From JBFXAN01 sp050184225 (GTDB lineage: Bacteria > Chloroflexota > Dehalococcoidia > CAUJGQ01), in the NCBI GenBank assembly GCA_050184225.1, contig JBFXAN010000034.1, forward strand, positions 1-46,801: a stretch of 46,801 nucleotides of DNA. The letters are read 5' to 3'. The notes beneath the pieces are model-generated. The model was not told the origin of the DNA and did no database searches. It saw only the letters and a list, made by a program, of their open reading frames with translations. Positions 34,405-46,737 of this stretch are shown piece by piece. Both the position numbers and the translations under genes were made by a program. Each line of letters starts with the position of its first letter. Position 1 is the stretch's first letter.

Positions 34405-35577
34405 CTACGACGACTCTCCCATGTCCGCGCGGAACTGGATCGCCCGGATCAGCGCCGCCCGTGTGAGCAGGCCCACGACATCGCGTCCGCTCATGACCGG
34501 AAGCTGGTTGATGTTGTGCTCTGCCATCGACTGGAGCGCCTCGATCGCCGGTGTCCGCGGCGAGACGGTGATCAACCGCTCCTTCGGTGTCATCGCCCGG
34601 AAGACGCTGATCTGGTCCCACTGGTCGCGCGGATGCTGGTGCAGGTCGGAGAGCGTGATCAGGCCGAGCGGGTCGCCGCCCTCGACGCCGACGAAGAACG
34701 CCCGCTGGTTGTGGGCGAGCAGATAATCCTCGGCGAACTGCCGCAGCGTGATGTCAGGCGGGACGCGGATCGTCGCCGGACCGGCGAGCATCCCCGCCGT
34801 CAATCCCTGGAGCGAGTTCTGCACGAGCAGTTGCTGATAGCTGTTCTCGGCGGCGTTCCACAGAAACCAGCCGATCACCGCCAGCCAGAGGCCGCCAAGC
34901 CCGCCGGTGAAGACCATCAGCAGGCCGATCCCGATCATGATCCCGGCGACGACCCGCCCCGCGTTCGCCGCCACCCGCGTCGCCTTCAGCATGTTGTGGT
35001 TCGCCGCCCACACCGCCGAGCGCAGCACCCGCCCGCCATCGAGCGGGAAGCCGGGCAGCAGGTTGAAGATGCCCACCGCCACATTGATATACGCCAGGTA
35101 GCCGCTGATCGCCGCCACCGTCGCGTTCTGGTCGCGCGTCAGCAGCCAGACGGCGGCGGCGACCGCGCCGATCGCGAAACTGGTCAGCGGCCCGACCACC
35201 GCGATCCAGAACTCTTCCCGGGCGCTGCGCGGCTCGCCGCCGAGCGAGGAGACACCGCCGAACAGGAACAGGGTGATGCTCGACACCCCCAGTCCCCGCG
35301 CCCGCGCCACGAGCGAATGGGATAGCTCATGCACGAGGATCGAGCTGAAGAACAGCACGCTGGTGATCACCGCCGCGATCCAGCGCCGCTCCCCGCTCCA
35401 CTCCGGATAGACGCTCGGCAGGTAGCTCGTCGCCAGCGACCAGGAGAAGAGCGTGAAGATGATCAGCCAGGACCAGTGGATCAGGATGTCGAAGCCGAAT
35501 AGCCGGACGATCCGAATCGTTCCCGGCGAGAGTGCCGTCTCCGGTTCCTGCCGTCGTGGTGTCTCATTCGATGCCAT
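34405..35577 (-). CDS. Site-2 protease family zinc metalloprotease with CBS domains (M50B)
   Basis: Protein of 390 residues. ATG 35577 is preferred (GAGG nine bases upstream); ATG 35586 directly abuts that site. Polytopic membrane protein: HWSWLIIFTLFSWSLA helix, zinc motif VHELSHSL (HExxH, about residue 82) and the third ligand in NLLPGFPLDGGRVLR (about 177). A C-terminal CBS pair follows (VPPDITLRQFAEDYLL, LGLITLSDLH, ITVSPRTPAIEALQSMAEHNINQLPVM, VVGLLTRAAL). It cleaves substrate proteins within the membrane, commonly anti-sigma factors; CBS domains may sense nucleotides. No anti-sigma gene is adjacent. Confidence 0.93.
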   Translation of the reverse strand: MASNETPRRQEPETALSPGTIRIVRLFGFDILIHWSWLIIFTLFSWSLATSYLPSVYPEWSGERRWIAAVITSVLFFSSILVHELSHSLVARARGLGVSSITLFLFGGVSSLGGEPRSAREEFWIAVVGPLTSFAIGAVAAAVWLLTRDQNATVAAISGYLAYINVAVGIFNLLPGFPLDGGRVLRSAVWAANHNMLKATRVAANAGRVVAGIMIGIGLLMVFTGGLGGLWLAVIGWFLWNAAENSYQQLLVQNSLQGLTAGMLAGPATIRVPPDITLRQFAEDYLLAHNQRAFFVGVEGGDPLGLITLSDLHQHPRDQWDQISVFRAMTPKERLITVSPRTPAIEALQSMAEHNINQLPVMSGRDVVGLLTRAALIRAIQFRADMGESS

Positions 35578-35722
35578 CGCTGCCATCCTCTGAGATCGGA
35601 CCGGGGAGCCTGCGTGTGCAGCCTCCCCCAATCTCACGGTGTGCGCCGTGCCGCTCCGTCGAGCGCCTTCCTAAAGTCTACCGCTGATCCTGCCCTATTC
35701 CGTCGCGTGAACGAGGATCTTC

Positions 35723-36709
35723 CTAACGCGCGCTGAGCCTGCCGCTCACTGGCGTACCCGCGAAACAACCGACGGAATACGGGAAATCCGCGGTCATCAC
35801 GTAGTGATACATCTCCCGCTCCTCTCCATCCCACATGATCCGGCTGGTTGTGCCATGGCACTCATCCAGATCGGCGGTCGTGTAGTAGCTGCCATCATCC
35901 TTCTTTGGGCCGGTGATGCCGAATCCGTCGAGCGCGTAGCCGATGACGTCGCGCGCGCTGCTGCTCGCAAAGCACGGACTGAAGCGATGATAGTGGTACG
36001 CGTCTTGTCCCTGCGGGTGGCCATCGCAGGTGTCTTGTACCTCGTGTGCCGCGGCATCGAGCCCGGCGTCATCAAGCGCATTGAACAGGAGCACGCCATT
36101 CGTCATAACTCCTACCGCGCCGCGGGTCGTGCAGTGCGGCGAGGCCGCCTCTGTGGGCGAAATGGGCAGCCGATAGCGTATATTCTGCTCGGCAATAGCA
36201 TTCGGGTTTCGGTCTATGGCATATGCCGGGTCGCTCCGGGCGATGGGGAATATTCCCGTGTGGTGTTCGGGAAGGTCGTTCGAGGAAATGATCCGCTCAT
36301 CGCCCGCCGTCGTGATTGATACATGGGCCGCCGGCCAGTGCACCTCACCCTGCACATGGATCTTCTTGGTCGGATCCCACACAGCGCCCTCGATCCAGTC
36401 GCCGGCGTGGCTCCCTCTGCCCTGCCGGAAGTTGTCGGTGCACGAGTACACATAGCCCTTCTTCGGACCGTCTGTGACTACCTTACCATCGCCCAACGGT
36501 AGCAGTTCCGTGAAGGGGTCTGCCTCGATGGCCAGTGAGGTGCCCGTGTTGGGCGCGGCGCTTGGAGTAGAAGGTTCCGGTTTATGTTCCCGTTGATGGA
36601 GAAAGGTAAGAGTGATGGCAAGGAAAGCGGGGATTGACAGGGCAAACAGCAGGTAGATACGCTGCTGATTCGATTGGATGGTCCGGGCGGGCGGGTTTCG
36701 TCGGAACAT
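35723..36709 (-). CDS. YHYH-domain protein, membrane-anchored
   Basis: Protein of 328 residues. ATG 36709 lies two bases after the TetR stop (TGA-TA-ATG), with GGAAG upstream, so the two are translationally coupled. N-terminal hydrophobic segment (IYLLFALSIPAFLAITLTFL) then an extracytoplasmic domain with the defining AYHYHRFSPC (about residue 238). Further features are GYALDGFGITGPKK, DLDECHGTTS and six or more Cys. YHYH proteins are secreted or lipid-anchored and of unknown function; a metal-binding role is suspected from the His motif. Co-expression with an efflux-controlling TetR is unusual and may point to a role in the same stress response. Confidence 0.85.
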   Translation of the reverse strand: MFRRNPPARTIQSNQQRIYLLFALSIPAFLAITLTFLHQREHKPEPSTPSAAPNTGTSLAIEADPFTELLPLGDGKVVTDGPKKGYVYSCTDNFRQGRGSHAGDWIEGAVWDPTKKIHVQGEVHWPAAHVSITTAGDERIISSNDLPEHHTGIFPIARSDPAYAIDRNPNAIAEQNIRYRLPISPTEAASPHCTTRGAVGVMTNGVLLFNALDDAGLDAAAHEVQDTCDGHPQGQDAYHYHRFSPCFASSSARDVIGYALDGFGITGPKKDDGSYYTTADLDECHGTTSRIMWDGEEREMYHYVMTADFPYSVGCFAGTPVSGRLSAR

Positions 36710-36711
36710 TA

Positions 36712-37314
36712 TCACTTCCGGGCCGGCGGCCGGGCGCGGGCGCCGTCGAGGAACATCGTCATCAACGCCGCGACGATCTGCTCGACGCTGCGGGTCCGGC
36801 GCAACTCCGTCAGCGTCCACGGCAGGAGCACCGACGAGATCACCCCGGTCGCGATCTCGAGGTCGAGGTCGGGGCGGAAGCGTCCCTCGGCGACGCCCCG
36901 CGCGACGATGCCGGTCATCCGCTGGCCGAGCGCCATCCGGCGCTCCTCGTCGATCGCTTCCTTGCGCGGCGCCGCGACCCGTCCCTCGGTGATGGCGGCG
37001 AGAAGCGCGCCGTAGCGCTCGGCGACGGTCAGCGCCTCACCGAGAAAAGTCTCGATCGCGCGCACCGGGTCCGCTTCGGTCGATGCCGCGTCGATTGCCT
37101 GCTCGAGCTCGCCGAAGGCTTCGCGCATGACGGCGATGATCAGATCGTCTTTGCCGGGGAAGTGATTATAGACTGTGCCGACGGCCAGGCCGGCACGCTC
37201 GGCGATCTCGCGCATCTCGGCGTCGATGCCGCGCTCTGCCAGCAGCGCGACGGCGGCGTTGAGGATCCGGGCACGGTTGGCCCGGGCATCGGCGCGCTCG
37301 GTTTGATGTACCAT
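36712..37314 (-). CDS. TetR-family transcriptional repressor
   Basis: Protein of 200 residues from ATG 37314 (GGGAGGGGG seven bases upstream); GTG 37320 is a less likely start. HTH at about 10-55: RANRARILNAAVALLAERGIDAEMREIAERAGLAVGTVYNHFPGKDDLI. The C-terminal helical ligand domain (ETFLGEALTVAERYGALLAAITEGR; ATGVISSVLLPWTLTEL) varies as in all TetRs. Divergent from the RND permease gene with an 18-bp palindromic operator between them. The same operator is at the MFS promoter. It likely represses itself, the RND gene and the MFS/hydrolase pair, and is released by an exported compound (inference). Confidence 0.93.
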   Translation of the reverse strand: MVHQTERADARANRARILNAAVALLAERGIDAEMREIAERAGLAVGTVYNHFPGKDDLIIAVMREAFGELEQAIDAASTEADPVRAIETFLGEALTVAERYGALLAAITEGRVAAPRKEAIDEERRMALGQRMTGIVARGVAEGRFRPDLDLEIATGVISSVLLPWTLTELRRTRSVEQIVAALMTMFLDGARARPPARK

Positions 37315-37339
37315 CGGCACACCCCCTCCCTACGCGACC

Positions 37340-37368
37340 ACTGTAACGCCTTCCTTGCATCTTGACAA
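37340..37368 (-). promoter_or_regulatory. Predicted tetR promoter
   Basis: Minus strand TTGTCA (37368-37363), 17-bp spacer, TACAGT (37345-37340). The -35 box abuts the operator at 37369-37386, consistent with autorepression. The TSS would be around 37333, close to the ribosome site of tetR. Confidence 0.55.
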
Positions 37369-37386
37369 GAACATGAACTCATGTTC
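37369..37386. promoter_or_regulatory. TetR operator (site B) between tetR and the RND gene
   Basis: Perfect 8-2-8 palindrome GAACATGA-AC-TCATGTTC. On the plus strand it is preceded by TTGACA (37362-37367), a -35 box for the RND gene; the -10 (CAGCTT at 18 bp) is poor. 27 bases around it (37361-37387) are identical to the minus-strand sequence at the MFS promoter (31019-31045). Confidence 0.8.
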
Positions 37387-37498
37387 AGCTTGTAGGGAGG
37401 CAGCGACTCGTCCCCCACAACGCGTGGGTCGCTCACCGGCATTCCCAGGGCCGTCACAATGTATGCGTGACGGTCCGTCACCTTCCGGAGGCTTGCCC

Positions 37499-40400
37499 GT
37501 GCGCAGCGCCGTTACCTGGCTCACCGATTTCTCCTACCGCAAGGCCTGGCTGGTCATCGTCGCCGTCGTCCTCGTCCTGGGCTACGGCATCTATAGCATG
37601 ACCCGCGTCAATCAGGAACTGATCCCCGACATCGAGTTCCCGCTGATCACCGTCGTCGCCCAGGCGCCGGGCAGTCAGCCGGACGATGTCGTCCGCACCG
37701 TCACCGCCCCGATCGAGGCGGTGACCAGCACGCTACCCGGACTCAAATCGACCGAAACCACCTCGGTCGCCGGCCTGAGCGTGACCGTGCTCAACTTCGA
37801 GTACGGCACGGACCTGGAAAAAGCGGAACAACAGATCCGCGAACAACTCGCGGGCGCGCGGCTGCCGCAGACGGTCACCACCGATGTGATCACCTTCGAC
37901 GTCACCCAGTTACCGGTCGTCACCTTTGCCGTGCAGGGCGACCTCAGCCAGTCCCAACTGACACAGATCGCGCAGACGCAGATCGTCCCCGCGCTGAGCG
38001 CGCTCGACGGTGTCGCCTCGATCGAGGTCGCCGGTGGCACCGCCACCGAGGTCGTGGTCGCCCTCGACCACCAGAAGATGCTCGATGCCGGCCTCAGCTA
38101 CGAGCAGGTCGCGGCGGCGCTCCGCGCCAACAATGTGATCCTGCCCTCCGGCCAGTTGCAGACGGGTGACACGGTCGTGCCGCTGCAGACCGTCGCGGTC
38201 CTCACCAGTCTCGACGCGATCCGCGCGATCGGCATCCCCAGCGCCGGCGGCAGCGTCGTCAGCCTCGGCAGCATCGCCACCGTCACCGAGGCGCCGGCCG
38301 CATCGACCGGCATCAACCGCACGAACGGCCAGCCGAGCGTCGGCATCAGCGTGCTCAAGACGCAGGATTCCAACACCGTCGCCGTCGCGCACGCCGTCAC
38401 CGACGAACTGGCGGCGATCGAGGGTTTCCTGCCCGATGGCGTCACGGTCACGGCCGCGTTCGATCAGGCCGAGTTCATTACCGAGTCGATCAGCGGTGTC
38501 GTCGAAGAGGGCATCATCGGCGGCGTGCTCGCGATCATCGTCGTCTTCATCTTCCTGGGCAACTGGCGCTCGACGCTGGTGACGGCCGTCTCGATCCCGC
38601 TCTCGATCATCGCCGCCGTCATCCTGCTGGATCGGCTCGGCTACTCGCTCAACATCATGACCCTCGGCGGTCTGACGATCGCGATCGGCCGCGTGATCGA
38701 TGACTCGATCGTCGTGCTCGAAAACATCTACCGGCATATGGCCCGCGGCGAGAAGACCTACGCCGCGATCGTCAACGGCTCGCGCGAGGTGACGATCGCG
38801 ATCGTCGGCGCCACCGCCACGACCGTCGCCGTCTTCCTGCCGCTCGGCCTCACCGGCGGCATCATCGGCCAGCTGTTCCTCTCCTTCTCGCTGGCGGTGG
38901 TCTTCGCGCTGCTCGCCTCGCTCGTCGTCGCGATCACCGTCATCCCCGTCCTCGCCCGCTTCTTCCTCGGCGGGAAGGTTCGCGTTCACGAAGAGCGGCG
39001 GGCGGCGGATACGCGTCTGGGCCGCATCTACCAGCCGCTGCTCCGCTGGGCGCTCGGCCACCGCTGGCTGACGCTCGGCGTCGCCGGCGCGCTGTTCGTC
39101 GGCAGCCTCGCCCTCGTGCCGTTGCTGCCGGTCGCCTTCCTCCCCGACTCCGGCGAGAAGATCGTCACGGTCAGCGTTGCCGCCAGCCCCGGCGAGACGC
39201 AGGCATCCGTATTGGAGCAGGCGATCGCGGTCGAAGGACTCCTCCAGAACTATGATGTCGAGCGCTACGAGACCGTGATCACCGGCGCCTCCGGCGACTT
39301 CGGCGCGGTCGGCAACATCATCAGCGGCAAGAATCCGAACAGCGCGACGATCACGGTGACGCTCGCGCCCGGTGGCATGAGCAAAGGAGCGGTCGCCGAC
39401 GACCTGCGAGAGCGGATCGCCGCCGAGATCCCGAACAGCGAGACGGTCTCCGTCTCGGCGATGGGACAGGGCTTCGGCGGCGGCATTGACATCGCCCTCA
39501 CCGCCGATTCCGCCCAGTCCGCGGCGCAGCTTCCCGAAGCAGCGGCGCAGGTCGAGCAGGCGATCCGCGGCCTCGACGGTGTCGCCAACGTCACCAGCGA
39601 CGTCGCCGCCGCTCAGCAGACGCTGGAGGTGCGCCCCGACCCGGCGAAGACGGCCGCCGCCGGCCTGACACCCGAGGCGATCTCGGCCAGCCTGGCGTCG
39701 CTCTCCTCCGCTCGTACCGTCACCGTCGCCCAGATGGCGGATGGCGCCCGCGGTGTGCGGCTCGTCGTCGCCGGCACCGATGTCAACTCGGTCGAGTCGC
39801 TCGGCGCGCTCGAGGTCGCCCCCGGTGTGCGCCTGGATTCGGTCGCGACGATCGTCACGACGGAGAAGCAGGTCTCGATGACGCGGGTGGACGGCAAGCC
39901 CGCCGCCGGCATCACCGCCGAGATCACGAGCGAGAACACCGGCCAGGTGACGGCCGATGCCCAGGCGGCGGTCGACACGCTGACGCTGCCGGCCGGCATC
40001 GAGGTCTACCAGGGTGGCCTCGCCGAGTCCCTGAATGAAGGCTTCGCCAGCATGATCATCGCCATCCTCGCGTCGATCGTGCTCGTCTACGTGATCATGG
40101 CGCTGCTCTTCCAGAGTCTGCTGACGCCGTTCGTCATCCTCTTCAGCCTGCCGCTGGCGATGATCGGCGCGATCGTCGCGCTCGTCGTCACCGGCTCGCC
40201 GCTCTCGATCAGCGCGATGATCGGCATCCTCATGCTGGTTGGCATCGTCGTCACCAACGCGATCGTGATGTTGGAGTTCGTGATCATGCTCCAGCATGAG
40301 CGCGGCTACAGCATCCGCGAGGCGCTGATCGAGGGGGCGACGACGCGGTTGCGGCCGATCCTGATGACGGCGATCGCGGCGATGCTGGCGCTGATCCCGC

Positions 40401-40603
40401 TGTCGCTCGGCCTCACCGAAGGCGCCCTGATCGCCTCCGACCTGGGCCGTGTCGTGATCGGCGGGTTGTTCAGCTCGACGCTACTGACGCTGTTCGTCGT
40501 GCCGGTCGCCTACAGCTTCGCCGACGGCCTGCGGCAGCGCTTCTCCCGCCGCTCGCGGACCGCAGAGGTGCGCGGAGCGGAGCCGGTCCCGGTCGGCGAT
40601 TAG
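37499..40603 (+). CDS. RND-family efflux permease (AcrB/SwrC-like)
   Basis: Protein of 1,034 residues, usual for HAE1/SwrC pumps. Start GTG 37499 has CCGGAGG seven bases upstream; ATG 37463 in frame is weaker. N-terminal helix (AWLVIVAVVLVLGYGIYSM), first porter loop (QELIPDIEFPLITVVAQAPGSQPDDVV) and helices 2-6 with the proton-relay pair IDDSIVVLENIYRHM (about residue 400). The second half repeats the arrangement (LLFQSLLTPFVILFSLPLAMIG, IGILMLVGIVVTNAIVMLEF). No membrane-fusion protein or outer-membrane channel is encoded beside it. It likely expels hydrophobic compounds from the membrane and is controlled by the divergent TetR. Confidence 0.95.
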   Translation: MRSAVTWLTDFSYRKAWLVIVAVVLVLGYGIYSMTRVNQELIPDIEFPLITVVAQAPGSQPDDVVRTVTAPIEAVTSTLPGLKSTETTSVAGLSVTVLNFEYGTDLEKAEQQIREQLAGARLPQTVTTDVITFDVTQLPVVTFAVQGDLSQSQLTQIAQTQIVPALSALDGVASIEVAGGTATEVVVALDHQKMLDAGLSYEQVAAALRANNVILPSGQLQTGDTVVPLQTVAVLTSLDAIRAIGIPSAGGSVVSLGSIATVTEAPAASTGINRTNGQPSVGISVLKTQDSNTVAVAHAVTDELAAIEGFLPDGVTVTAAFDQAEFITESISGVVEEGIIGGVLAIIVVFIFLGNWRSTLVTAVSIPLSIIAAVILLDRLGYSLNIMTLGGLTIAIGRVIDDSIVVLENIYRHMARGEKTYAAIVNGSREVTIAIVGATATTVAVFLPLGLTGGIIGQLFLSFSLAVVFALLASLVVAITVIPVLARFFLGGKVRVHEERRAADTRLGRIYQPLLRWALGHRWLTLGVAGALFVGSLALVPLLPVAFLPDSGEKIVTVSVAASPGETQASVLEQAIAVEGLLQNYDVERYETVITGASGDFGAVGNIISGKNPNSATITVTLAPGGMSKGAVADDLRERIAAEIPNSETVSVSAMGQGFGGGIDIALTADSAQSAAQLPEAAAQVEQAIRGLDGVANVTSDVAAAQQTLEVRPDPAKTAAAGLTPEAISASLASLSSARTVTVAQMADGARGVRLVVAGTDVNSVESLGALEVAPGVRLDSVATIVTTEKQVSMTRVDGKPAAGITAEITSENTGQVTADAQAAVDTLTLPAGIEVYQGGLAESLNEGFASMIIAILASIVLVYVIMALLFQSLLTPFVILFSLPLAMIGAIVALVVTGSPLSISAMIGILMLVGIVVTNAIVMLEFVIMLQHERGYSIREALIEGATTRLRPILMTAIAAMLALIPLSLGLTEGALIASDLGRVVIGGLFSSTLLTLFVVPVAYSFADGLRQRFSRRSRTAEVRGAEPVPVGD

Positions 40604-40635
40604 GCCGGGTCTGGTCTGGCAGGAACGAAGCCCGT

Positions 40636-40710
40636 TGTCGTCCTGAACGGAGTGAAGGATCTCGGACGCAAGTCAAACCTCCGAGATCCTTCACTCCGTT
40701 CTGGACGACA
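40636..40710. repeat. GTCGTCCTGAACGGAG palindrome, copy 4 of the GTCATCCTGAGCG family
   Basis: 30-bp arms 40636-40665 and 40681-40710 with one mismatch; 15-base loop. It begins 33 bp after the RND stop. It is the most diverged copy (GAACGGAGTGAAGGATC core), again with changes matched in both arms. Confidence 0.88.
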
Positions 40711-40852
40711 TGATGGTGGCGGCGCGCTCGCTCCCGGCCAACGGAAGAGCGCATCCCCCGGATTAGCTGAGTGCGGATACGCCTTCTGGTCGTACAGCAG
40801 CCCGCGGCCTGGGGTCCATGATGGACCGAGCCAATCAAGGACACGTTCAACG

Positions 40853-41050
40853 ATGCTGTACAAATCCTGCCCCAAATGTCGGGGTGACCTTCAGTTCGAG
40901 CCGGATCTCGCCGGCGGTCCGCCGGACGTGGCCTGCCTTCAATGTGGCTATCGTCTGCGTGCGGAGGAGCGGGAATCGGCGTTGACGCGACTTCGGGGTC
41001 ACGCGGCGCATCACCGTGCCCGCAATACCGGGCGTCGCGTCACGTCGTGA
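40853..41050 (+). CDS. Small zinc-ribbon protein
   Basis: Protein of 65 residues from ATG 40853. Two CxxC knuckles, SCPKCRGDL and ACLQCGYRL, 19 residues apart between inner Cys, indicate one zinc ribbon. A basic, His-rich tail follows (RGHAAHHRARNTGRR). The ribosome site is weak (AAGGA 12 bases upstream). Such proteins can bind nucleic acid or be subunits of larger complexes; neighbours do not identify a partner. Hypothetical, but the metal motif supports a real gene. Confidence 0.65.
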   Translation: MLYKSCPKCRGDLQFEPDLAGGPPDVACLQCGYRLRAEERESALTRLRGHAAHHRARNTGRRVTS

Positions 41051-41158
41051 TGCATCCCCTCTGCTCGTCGGGATAAGGTAGAACACGGACACGCCCGGTT
41101 CTCGGCCGTGCATCAGTACACCATGGCGCATATCACCCATGTGCGAACGGAGATGATT

Positions 41159-43186
41159 GTGACGCTTGACGCTGCTGCACACGCGAAGTCGTCTGCCACC
41201 CGACGGGAGAAGGCGACGGTGCCGGCGGAACATCAGGTCGAACGGGACGATCGTCGGGTTGTGATTGAAGGCGTGCGTCCCGAGATCGACGGCGGACGCT
41301 TCCCGATCAAGCGGACCGTGGGCGAACCGGTCATCGTCGAGGCCGATGCGTTCGCCGATGGGCACGAAACCATCACCTGCGTGCTGCTCTATCGCAAAGA
41401 GTCAGTACCAGAGTGGTCGACCGCGATGATGACGCCGCTGGGGAACGACCGCTGGCGGGCGGAGTTCATTCCCGAATCACTCGGACGATATCGCTACGCG
41501 GTGGAGGCATGGGTCGATCCGTTCAAGACATGGTCCGGCGACCTGATCAAGCGTATTGAGGCCGGGCAGGAGGTTGCGGTTGACCTCAAGATCGGCGCCG
41601 GGTTTGTGGACGAGGCAGGCGATCGGGCATCCGGACGCGACCGCACCGACCTGAAGCAGTTCGCCGCATCGCTCTACTCCGGCGGCGCCGTCGCCGTGCA
41701 GCAGGCACGCTCACCGATGCTCGCGATGCTGATGGAGCGGCATCCGGATCGGTCGGCGGCGACGGTCTACGATCCGGGCCTCACTGTCGTCGTCGATCCG
41801 GAACGCGCGCGGTTCAGCACGTGGTATGAGCTGTTCCCGCGTTCAGCATCGCCGGAGCCGGGCCGTCATGGGACGTTCCGCGATGTCGAGCAGCGGTTGC
41901 CGATCCTTGCGGACATGGGCTTCGATGTGCTTTATCTGCCGCCGATCCATCCGATCGGCACCACTTTCCGCAAGGGAAGGAACAACGCGCTCGTCGCGCT
42001 CGAGGATGACACTGGCAGTCCGTGGGCGATCGGTTCGCCGGAGGGCGGTCACACGGCGATCCATCCCGAACTCGGCACGCTCGAAGACTTCCGCCATCTC
42101 GTCGCGGCTGCCCGCGAATTCAGCATCGATCTGGCGCTGGACATCGCCTTCCAGACATCGCCCGACCATCCCTATGTCCGCGAGCATCCCTCCTGGTTCC
42201 GCCACCGCCCGGACGGCACGATCCAGTACGCCGAGAATCCACCGAAGAAGTACCAGGACATCTACCCGTTCAACTTCGACACCGAGGATTGGCGATCGCT
42301 CTGGGATGAGCTGAAGCGCGTCTTCCTCTACTGGATCGAGCAGGGCGTCACCATCTTTCGGGTGGACAACCCGCACACGAAGCCGTTCCGCTTCTGGGAG
42401 TGGCTGATCGCCGAGATCAAGCGCGACCACCCGGATGTGATCTTTCTCGCGGAGGCGTTCACCCGCCCCAAGGTGATGAACCACCTCGCCAAGCTCGGCT
42501 TCACCCAGTCCTATACCTACTTCGCCTGGCGCACCGCCCGCTGGGAACTGGTCGAGTATCTGACCGAGTTGACGCAGACCGACATGCGCGAGTACTTCCG
42601 GCCGAACTTCTGGCCGAACACGCCCGACATCCTTACCGAATACCTCCAGACCGGTGGCCGGCCCGCCTTCATCACGCGGCTGATGCTGGCGGCGACGATG
42701 ACAGCCAGTTACGGTATGTATGGACCCGCCTTCGAGCTTGGCGAACATCAGCCGCGCGAGCACGGCAGCGAGGAGTACCTGCACTCGGAGAAGTACGAGA
42801 TCCGGCAGTGGGATCTCGACCGGCCGGAGAGCCTGCGCGAATTGATCGCCCGCGTCAACCGCATCCGGCGGGCGAATCCCGCGCTGCAGTTCAACGACCG
42901 GCTGCGCTTCCACACCGTCGACAACGAGCAGTTGATCTGCTACAGCAAGAGCGCGGCTGACTTTAGCAACGTGATCCTCGTGGTCGTCAACCTCGACCCG
43001 CGCAACTCGCAATCGGGGTGGGTCGACTGTGACCTCGGTAGCCTCGGGCTGAATGGGGATGAGCCGTTCCAGGTCTATGACCTGCTCGCGAATGCGTATT
43101 ACACCTGGCAGGGGCCGCGCAATTACGTCGAGTTGAATCCGCACGTCATCCCTGCCCACATCTTCCAGGTCCAGCGGCAGACGTGA
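41159..43186 (+). CDS. glgE: Alpha-1,4-glucan:maltose-1-phosphate maltosyltransferase
   Basis: Protein of 675 residues from GTG 41159 (GGAG six bases upstream); the frame is open from 41108. GlgE adds maltosyl units from maltose-1-phosphate to an alpha-1,4-glucan. N-terminal beta domain (RVVIEGVRPEIDGGRFPIKRTVGE), the GH13_3 barrel with LPILADMGFDVLYLPPIHPIGTTFRKG, nucleophile Asp in FRVDNPHTKP, acid/base Glu in FLAEAFTRP and FWPNTPDILTEYL. The C-terminal beta domain ends with LNPHVIPAHIFQVQ. Substrate comes from the maltokinase half of the next gene, 186 bp downstream. Confidence 0.95.
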   Translation: MTLDAAAHAKSSATRREKATVPAEHQVERDDRRVVIEGVRPEIDGGRFPIKRTVGEPVIVEADAFADGHETITCVLLYRKESVPEWSTAMMTPLGNDRWRAEFIPESLGRYRYAVEAWVDPFKTWSGDLIKRIEAGQEVAVDLKIGAGFVDEAGDRASGRDRTDLKQFAASLYSGGAVAVQQARSPMLAMLMERHPDRSAATVYDPGLTVVVDPERARFSTWYELFPRSASPEPGRHGTFRDVEQRLPILADMGFDVLYLPPIHPIGTTFRKGRNNALVALEDDTGSPWAIGSPEGGHTAIHPELGTLEDFRHLVAAAREFSIDLALDIAFQTSPDHPYVREHPSWFRHRPDGTIQYAENPPKKYQDIYPFNFDTEDWRSLWDELKRVFLYWIEQGVTIFRVDNPHTKPFRFWEWLIAEIKRDHPDVIFLAEAFTRPKVMNHLAKLGFTQSYTYFAWRTARWELVEYLTELTQTDMREYFRPNFWPNTPDILTEYLQTGGRPAFITRLMLAATMTASYGMYGPAFELGEHQPREHGSEEYLHSEKYEIRQWDLDRPESLRELIARVNRIRRANPALQFNDRLRFHTVDNEQLICYSKSAADFSNVILVVVNLDPRNSQSGWVDCDLGSLGLNGDEPFQVYDLLANAYYTWQGPRNYVELNPHVIPAHIFQVQRQT

Positions 43187-43371
43187 CGAGGTAGTTGCCG
43201 GAGCTTGGTCCGGCCCATCCGGCGAGCGATGCACCTGCGCCGAACGGAATCAACGGCTCGGCGTTGAACAGTGCCGTGACGACCGGCGCGGCGGAGCGTT
43301 ACGCCCTGTCGCACGACGATAGGCATTCGGCGCGCCGACGCCGGAACCACGAACGAGGTGAACCTCCCGGC

Positions 43372-46731
<3,360 letters not shown>

Positions 46732-46737
46732 TGCGGA

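Noticed and set aside
37910..40297. 795-codon minus-strand frame opposite the RND gene
   Set aside because: Asp/Arg/His-rich antisense translation typical of high-GC shadow frames; the RND gene is unmistakable.
10887..40710. CRISPR array from the repeated GTCATCCTGAGCG units
   Set aside because: The units are palindromic pairs scattered kilobases apart, not direct repeats with regular spacers, and no cas gene is present.
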